Below, in pieces: positions 58,656-64,000 of a stretch of DNA of 64,000 nt. Every line of letters starts with the position of its first letter. The first letter of the stretch is position 1. The notes under the pieces are model-generated. The model was not told where the DNA came from, made no database searches, and worked only from the letters and a program-made list of their open reading frames with translations. The DNA comes from Flavobacterium bernardetii (lineage in GTDB: Bacteria > Bacteroidota > Bacteroidia > Flavobacteriales > Flavobacteriaceae): positions 1 through 64,000 of the forward strand of contig NZ_JAANOQ010000009.1 in NCBI RefSeq assembly GCF_011305415.1. Reading direction: 5' to 3'. A program made the translations under genes and the position numbers.

Positions 58656-61046
58656 ATGAAACGTAATATTAAAAAAGTTGCTGTTATTGGTTCAGGAATT
58701 ATGGGAAGCGGAATTGCTTGTCATTTTGCAAACATCGGAGTAGAAGTTCTTCTATTAGATATTGCGCCAAGAGAATTAACAGAAGCAGAAACAAAAAAAG
58801 GATTAACTTTAGAAAGTAAAGTAGTTCGAAACAGATTGGTAAACGACCATTTAGCTAATGCGTTAAAATCAAAACCATCTCCAATTTATCATCAAAGTTT
58901 TGCTAGTAGAATTTCTACTGGAAATACAACAGATGATATGGCGAAAATCGCTTCTTGCGATTGGATTATTGAAGTGGTTGTAGAACGTTTAGATATCAAA
59001 CAAAGCGTTTTCGAACAAATTGAAAAATTCCGTAAACCAGGAACTTTAATCACATCAAACACATCTGGAATTCCAATTCACTTTATGAGTGAAGGTAGAA
59101 GTGAAGACTTTCAAAAACATTTCTGTGGAACGCATTTCTTCAATCCAGCACGTTATTTAAAATTATTCGAAATTATTCCAGGACCACAAACTTCATCTGA
59201 AGTTTTAGATTTCTTAAACGGTTATGGAGAAAAATTCTTAGGAAAAACTTCAGTAGTTGCTAAAGACACTCCTGCTTTTATCGGAAACAGAATCGGAATC
59301 TTCGGAATCATGAGCTTGTTTCACCAAGTAAAAGAAATGGGTTTAACCATCGAAGAAGTGGATAAATTAACCGGACCAGTTATTGGTCGTCCAAAATCGG
59401 CAACTTTCCGAACTGTGGATGTAGTTGGTTTAGATACTTTAGTTCACGTAGCTAATGGAATTTACGATAATTGTAAAACAGACGAAGTTTTAGACTTATT
59501 CAAATTACCAGAATTCATCAATAAAATGATGGAAAATAAATGGTTGGGAAGCAAAACCAATCAAGGATTCTATAAAAAAGAAGGGAAAGAAATTTTGTCT
59601 TTAGATTTAGACACTCTAGAATATCGTGCGGCTAAAAAAGCTTCATTCGCAACACTAGAATTAACAAAAACTATCGATAAACCAATTGATAGATTCAAAG
59701 TGTTAATCACAGGAAAAGATAAAGCGGGAGAATTTTACCGTAAAAACTTCGCTTCAATGTTTACCTATTGTTCGAACAGAATTCCAGAAATCACAGATGC
59801 CTTTTACAAAATTGACGATGCGATGAAAGCTGGTTTCGGTTGGGAAAATGGTCCATTCGAAATTTGGGATGCTATCGGAGTTCAAAAAGGAATTGAATTA
59901 ATGCAAGCAGAAGGGTATCAACCAGCAAGTTGGGTAACTGATATGCTAGCTTCAGGAAATACGTCTTTCTATTCTATAAAAGAAGGTGCGACCTATTTCT
60001 ACAATATAGATACAAAACAAACAGCAAAAATTCCAGGACAAGATGCTTTTATTATTCTAGACAACATTCGCGAAAGCAAAAAAGTGTGGAATAACAGCGA
60101 AAGTATTATTACCGATTTAGGTGACGGAATTATCAATTTAGAATTTACGTCTAAAATGAATTCTATTGGTGCTGGCGTTTTACAAGGTATCAACAAAGCT
60201 ATCGATATGGCTGAAAAAGGGTACGAAGGTTTAGTTATCGGAAATCAAGGAACAAATTTTTCTGTTGGTGCGAATTTAGCGATGATCTTCATGTTAGCCG
60301 TTGAGCAAGAATATGACGAATTAAACATGGCTATCAAAATGTTCCAAGACACGATGATGCGTTGTCGTTATTCTTCTATTCCAGTAATTGCTGCTCCTCA
60401 CGGAATGACACTTGGTGGTGGTTGCGAATTAACGATGCACGCTGATAGAGCAGTTGCTGCCGCGGAAACTTATATCGGATTAGTAGAATTTGGTGTTGGT
60501 GTAATTCCTGGCGGTGGTGGTTCTAAAGAAATGGCGCTTCGTGCATCAGATTTATTTAGAAAAAATGATGTGGAACTAAATGTTTTACAAGAATATTTCT
60601 TAACTGTTGGTATGGCGAAAGTCGCTACTTCTGCTTATGAAGGTTTCGATATCGGTGTGCTTCAAAAAGGAAGAGATATTGTTGTGGTTAATAAAGACAG
60701 ACAAATTGCTACAGCAAAACAAGTCGCTCTTCAAATGGCAAATCAAGGTTATACACAACCTGTAAGAAGAACGGATGTTAAAGTATTAGGGAAACAAGCA
60801 TTAGGAATGTTCTTAGTAGGAACAGACCAAATGGTAGCTGGACAATATATTTCAGAACATGATCAAAAAATTGCCAACAAACTAGCTTACGTTATGGCGG
60901 GTGGTGATTTATCTGAACCAACTTTAGTTTCTGAACAATATTTATTGGATTTAGAACGTGAAGCTTTCTTGTCATTATGTACAGAAAGAAAAACATTAGA
61001 ACGTGTTCAGTTTATGTTAACTAAAGGGAAGCCTTTGAGAAATTAA
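58656..61046 (+). CDS. fadN: 3-hydroxyacyl-CoA dehydrogenase/enoyl-CoA hydratase (FadN-like)
   Basis: The 796-residue bifunctional beta-oxidation enzyme has its dehydrogenase part first: KKVAVIGSGIMGSGIACHFAN binds NAD, and the region of FCGTHFFNPARYLKLFEIIP holds the catalytic His/Glu. The hydratase (crotonase) part lies at about 490-720, with IPVIAAPHGMTLGGGCELTMHADRAVAA and GLVEFGVGVIPGGGGSKEMALR. E. coli FadB has the reverse order, so this is the Bacillus FadN type. It turns enoyl-CoA into 3-ketoacyl-CoA for the thiolase encoded next. Confidence 0.93.
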   Translation: MKRNIKKVAVIGSGIMGSGIACHFANIGVEVLLLDIAPRELTEAETKKGLTLESKVVRNRLVNDHLANALKSKPSPIYHQSFASRISTGNTTDDMAKIASCDWIIEVVVERLDIKQSVFEQIEKFRKPGTLITSNTSGIPIHFMSEGRSEDFQKHFCGTHFFNPARYLKLFEIIPGPQTSSEVLDFLNGYGEKFLGKTSVVAKDTPAFIGNRIGIFGIMSLFHQVKEMGLTIEEVDKLTGPVIGRPKSATFRTVDVVGLDTLVHVANGIYDNCKTDEVLDLFKLPEFINKMMENKWLGSKTNQGFYKKEGKEILSLDLDTLEYRAAKKASFATLELTKTIDKPIDRFKVLITGKDKAGEFYRKNFASMFTYCSNRIPEITDAFYKIDDAMKAGFGWENGPFEIWDAIGVQKGIELMQAEGYQPASWVTDMLASGNTSFYSIKEGATYFYNIDTKQTAKIPGQDAFIILDNIRESKKVWNNSESIITDLGDGIINLEFTSKMNSIGAGVLQGINKAIDMAEKGYEGLVIGNQGTNFSVGANLAMIFMLAVEQEYDELNMAIKMFQDTMMRCRYSSIPVIAAPHGMTLGGGCELTMHADRAVAAAETYIGLVEFGVGVIPGGGGSKEMALRASDLFRKNDVELNVLQEYFLTVGMAKVATSAYEGFDIGVLQKGRDIVVVNKDRQIATAKQVALQMANQGYTQPVRRTDVKVLGKQALGMFLVGTDQMVAGQYISEHDQKIANKLAYVMAGGDLSEPTLVSEQYLLDLEREAFLSLCTERKTLERVQFMLTKGKPLRN

Positions 61047-61049
61047 TTT

Positions 61050-61125
61050 CGAAACACAGATTAAAGAAATCTGAGAGATTTTAATAATTTTTTAGATTTC
61101 TCGAATTTCTCCAATCTGTGTTCCA
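61050..61125. repeat. ACACAGATT inverted-repeat element in the fad operon
   Basis: AACACAGATT (61053-61062) and AATCTGTGTT (61113-61122) bracket about 50 bases. The right end, AATTTCTCCAATCTGTGTT (61104-61122), is identical to 27910-27928. The element sits in the spacer between fadN and fadA. Confidence 0.8.
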
Positions 61126-61141
61126 TAAAAAAATAAATAAT

Positions 61142-62323
61142 ATGAAAACAGCATATATAGTATCCGCTTACCGAACTGCAGTAGGAAAAGCACCAAAAGG
61201 TTTATTTCGTTTTAAAAGACCTGACGAATTAGCCGCAGAAACTATCGAACACATGATGGCGCAATTGCCAAATTTCGATAAAACACGTATTGATGACGTA
61301 ATGGTTGGTAACGCCATGCCAGAAGCAGAACAAGGTTTAAATGTTGGTCGTTTAATTTCTTTAATGGGATTAAAGGTAAACGATGTACCTGGTGTAACTG
61401 TGAATAGATATTGTGCTTCAGGTTTAGAAACTATCGGAATGGCAACTGCAAAAATCCAATCAGGAATGGCACATTGTATCATTGCGGGTGGAGCGGAAAG
61501 TATGAGTTATATTCCAATGGGTGGTTACAAACCAACTCCAGATTATAAAGTCGCAGCTGCTGGTAATGAAGATTACTATTGGGGAATGGGTTTAACAGCT
61601 GAAGCCGTTGCGAAACAATTCAACATTTCAAGAGAAGATCAAGATAAATTTGCATTCGAATCACATATGAAAGCCTTAAAAGCGCAAGCAGATGGAAAAT
61701 TCGATAGCCAAATTGTACCAATTAATATAGAGCAAACGTTTGTAAACGAAAACGGTAAAAAAGAAACAAAATCGTATGTTGTTTCAAAAGATGAAGGTCC
61801 AAGATTTGGAACTACAGTAGAAGCTTTAGCGAATTTAAAACCAGTATTTGCTGCGGATGGATCTGTTACGGCAGGAAATTCTTCTCAAATGAGTGATGGT
61901 GCTGCTTTCGTTTTAGTGATGAGTGAAGAAATGGTGAAAGAATTAAACTTAGAACCTATTGCACGTTTAGTCAACTTTGCTTCTGCAGGTGTTGAACCAA
62001 GAATTATGGGAATCGGACCAGTAAAAGCTATTCCAAAAGCTTTATCTCAAGCAGGATTAACTTTAAAAGATATCGATTTAATTGAATTGAATGAAGCCTT
62101 CGCTTCTCAAGCTTTAGCAGTAACTCGCGAATTAGGTTTAAATCCAGATATCATCAATGTAAATGGTGGTGCGATTGCTTTAGGTCATCCACTTGGTTGT
62201 ACAGGTGCAAAATTATCAGTACAATTATTCGAAGAAATGAAATTAAGAAAATCAAAATACGGTATTGTTTCTATGTGTGTCGGAACTGGACAAGGAACTG
62301 CCGGAATTTATGAATTAATGTAA
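61142..62323 (+). CDS. fadA: Acetyl-CoA C-acyltransferase (3-ketoacyl-CoA thiolase)
   Basis: I start at ATG 61142 (KTAYIVSAYRTAVGKAPKG); the open frame extends upstream into the repeat. The roughly 393-residue thiolase cleaves 3-ketoacyl-CoA with CoA. The acyl-accepting Cys is in VNRYCASGLETIGMA, the histidine in GGAIALGHPLGCTGA and the second Cys in SMCVGTGQGTAG. It is the second enzyme gene of the operon. Confidence 0.95.
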   Translation: MKTAYIVSAYRTAVGKAPKGLFRFKRPDELAAETIEHMMAQLPNFDKTRIDDVMVGNAMPEAEQGLNVGRLISLMGLKVNDVPGVTVNRYCASGLETIGMATAKIQSGMAHCIIAGGAESMSYIPMGGYKPTPDYKVAAAGNEDYYWGMGLTAEAVAKQFNISREDQDKFAFESHMKALKAQADGKFDSQIVPINIEQTFVNENGKKETKSYVVSKDEGPRFGTTVEALANLKPVFAADGSVTAGNSSQMSDGAAFVLVMSEEMVKELNLEPIARLVNFASAGVEPRIMGIGPVKAIPKALSQAGLTLKDIDLIELNEAFASQALAVTRELGLNPDIINVNGGAIALGHPLGCTGAKLSVQLFEEMKLRKSKYGIVSMCVGTGQGTAGIYELM

Positions 62324-62336
62324 AAATAAATAGTGG

Positions 62337-62400
62337 GACACAGATTTAAGAATCAGTGAAATTTTTAATACTCTGTTCCAAAATAAAAACTTTAAAATAT
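62337..62400. repeat. Degenerate ACACAGATT repeat
   Basis: GGACACAGATTTAAGAATC and a later ACTCTGTTCC are weakly inverted. They fill the spacer between fadA and the acyl-CoA dehydrogenase gene. Confidence 0.4.
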
Positions 62401-62407
62401 TTTAAAA

Positions 62408-64000
62408 ATGGAAGACATAACAAGAGGTGGTCAGTTTTTAGTAAAAGAAACAAAATGTGAAAACGTTTTCACACCAGAAGATTTTAACGAAGAGCAAATT
62501 ATGATGCGTGATTCTGTAAAAGAATTCGTAGATAAAGAACTTTGGGCACATAAAGATAAATTTGAGAAAAAAGATTACGCGTACACCGAACAATGTATGA
62601 GAAATGCTGGAGCATTAGGATTCTTAGGAGTTGCTGTTCCAGAAGCGTATGGCGGATTAGGAATGGGATTTGTAAACACAGCTTTAGTTTGTGATTATAT
62701 TTCCGGTGCAACAGGTTCTTTTTCAACGGCTTTCGGTGCGCATACAGGAATTGGAACAATGCCAATTACATTGTACGGAACAGAAGAACAAAAACAAAAA
62801 TATGTACCAAAATTAGCTTCAGGTGAATGGTTTGGTTCATACTGTTTAACAGAACCAGGCGCAGGTTCTGATGCAAATTCTGGAAAAACGAAAGCGGTTT
62901 TATCTGCTGATGGAAAACATTATTTAATTTCAGGACAAAAAATGTGGATTTCAAACGCAGGTTTTTGTAATGTAATGATTGTTTTTGCTCGTATCGAAGA
63001 TGATAAAAACATCACAGGTTTTATTGTGGAATACGATAGAGAAAATTTAAACGGAATCACTTTAGGTGAAGAAGAACATAAATTAGGAATTAGAGCAAGT
63101 TCAACTCGACAAGTTTTTTATAATGAAACTAAAGTTCCAGTTGAAAATATGCTAGCAGGAAGAGGTGAAGGTTTCAAAATTGCCATGAATGCTTTAAATG
63201 TTGGACGTATTAAATTAGCAGCTGCATGTTTAGAAGCACAAAGAAGAACAATTTCTGGAGCTGTAAAATATGCAAACGAAAGAATGCAGTTTAATGTGCC
63301 AATTTCTAGTTTCGGTGCGATTCAAGCAAAAATTGCTGAAATGGCAGCGAATTGTTATGTAGATGAAAGTGCGACTTATAGAGCTGCTGGAGATATTCAA
63401 AACAGAATTGAAGCGCGTGAAGCAGAAGGAAATACGCACCAAGATGCAGAATTAAAAGGAGTGGAAGAATATGCAATTGAATGTTCTATCTTAAAAGTGG
63501 CGGTTTCAGAAGATGTACAACATTGTACAGATGAAGGAATTCAAATTTTTGGAGGAATGGGATTCTCTGAAGATACACCAATGGAATCAGCTTGGAGAGA
63601 TGCTCGTATTGCTCGTATTTACGAAGGTACAAACGAAATCAATCGTATGCTTTCTGTAGGAATGTTGGTTAAAAAAGCGATGAAAGGTCATGTTGATTTA
63701 TTAGGTCCAGCTATGGCTGTTGCCGAAGAATTAATGGGAATTCCATCTTTTGATATACCAGATTACACAGAATTATTAGCAGAAGAAAAAGAAATGGTTG
63801 GTAAACTGAAAAAAGCATTTTTAATGGTGGCTGGAGCAGCAGTTCAAAAATTTGGAGCTGAATTAGAAGCACACCAACAATTATTAATGGCTGCTTCAGA
63901 TATGTTAATTGAAATTTACATGGCAGAAAGTGCTTTGTTAAGAACAGAAAAAATGGCTAAAAAATTAGGTGCTGATAAAGTAGCTGATCAAATAGCAATG
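62408..64000 (+). CDS. fadE: Acyl-CoA dehydrogenase (partial, runs off the window)
   Basis: 531 codons from ATG 62408 stay open to the window edge with no stop. The flavoenzyme makes the 2-enoyl-CoA that FadN uses. It shows GFLGVAVPEAYGGLGMG, CLTEPGAGSDANSGKTKA (FAD/substrate site), KMWISNAGFCNVMIVFAR, GGMGFSEDTPMESAWRDARIARIYEGTNEIN with the catalytic Glu in YEGT, and a C-terminal extension after residue 430. It is the long FadE type (about 600 residues), so perhaps 60-80 are missing. Order fadN-fadA-fadE matches Bacillus. Confidence 0.93.
   Translation, partial: MEDITRGGQFLVKETKCENVFTPEDFNEEQIMMRDSVKEFVDKELWAHKDKFEKKDYAYTEQCMRNAGALGFLGVAVPEAYGGLGMGFVNTALVCDYISGATGSFSTAFGAHTGIGTMPITLYGTEEQKQKYVPKLASGEWFGSYCLTEPGAGSDANSGKTKAVLSADGKHYLISGQKMWISNAGFCNVMIVFARIEDDKNITGFIVEYDRENLNGITLGEEEHKLGIRASSTRQVFYNETKVPVENMLAGRGEGFKIAMNALNVGRIKLAAACLEAQRRTISGAVKYANERMQFNVPISSFGAIQAKIAEMAANCYVDESATYRAAGDIQNRIEAREAEGNTHQDAELKGVEEYAIECSILKVAVSEDVQHCTDEGIQIFGGMGFSEDTPMESAWRDARIARIYEGTNEINRMLSVGMLVKKAMKGHVDLLGPAMAVAEELMGIPSFDIPDYTELLAEEKEMVGKLKKAFLMVAGAAVQKFGAELEAHQQLLMAASDMLIEIYMAESALLRTEKMAKKLGADKVADQIAM

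Overview
The window is chromosomal DNA from a Bacteroidota bacterium, almost certainly a Flavobacterium or a close relative in Flavobacteriaceae. The evidence is low GC with A/T-rich spacers, many promoters of the Bacteroidota form TTG-N18..22-TAnnTTTG, weak Shine-Dalgarno signals, and genes typical of the group: a fused SecDF, a 528-residue signal peptidase I, a DUF6452/DUF6048/rlmD cluster, WbqC and DUF5683 proteins. Intergenic spacers carry several families of short flavobacterial repeats. The species cannot be named from sequence reading alone.

Layout. 1-1000: 3' end of an rRNA operon (23S end, 5S, terminators) and a nest of tandem and dispersed repeats. 1029-6130: a LytTR two-component system, then a cluster of very small zinc-ribbon and membrane ORFs. 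6203-13823: glycosyltransferase, MepB-like protein, ZIP transporter, methyltransferases, DUF6452/DUF6048, RlmD. 13853-14464: a lone IS200/REP-associated transposase between two hairpins. 14478-22218: DUF1697, di-haem peroxidase plus PhoX-like lipoprotein, ornithine aminotransferase, three outer-membrane beta-barrels. 22525-28583: tRNA-Val, folC, exbB/exbD, DOPA dioxygenase, pyrD, rdgB. 28702-36843: DEAD-box helicase, CarboxypepD-regulatory-like protein, a second LytTR system, a serine hydrolase, a paralogue remnant, a TrmH-family methyltransferase. 37005-44993: sirtuin, purB, a two-gene AAA-ATPase/TOPRIM-like cassette (possible defence), CAP protein, guaB, HMG-CoA lyase. 45230-55256: alpha-oxoamine synthase, secDF, WbqC, lepB, dapB, DUF5683, parB, parA. 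55409-57648: idi, queD-like, manA and a small conserved protein. 57679-64000: two tRNA-Thr genes and a MarR-controlled fatty-acid beta-oxidation operon in fadN-fadA-fadE order, cut by the window end.

Most of the window is housekeeping. The parts most likely to hold undescribed biology are the AAA/TOPRIM-like pair (39362-41135), the micro-gene zinc-ribbon cluster (4872-6130), the paralogue remnant beside a second LytTR system (31759-35545), and the repeat families, one of which appears to have inserted into one arm of a tandem duplication at 538-558. All functional calls are from reading motifs; no database search was possible.
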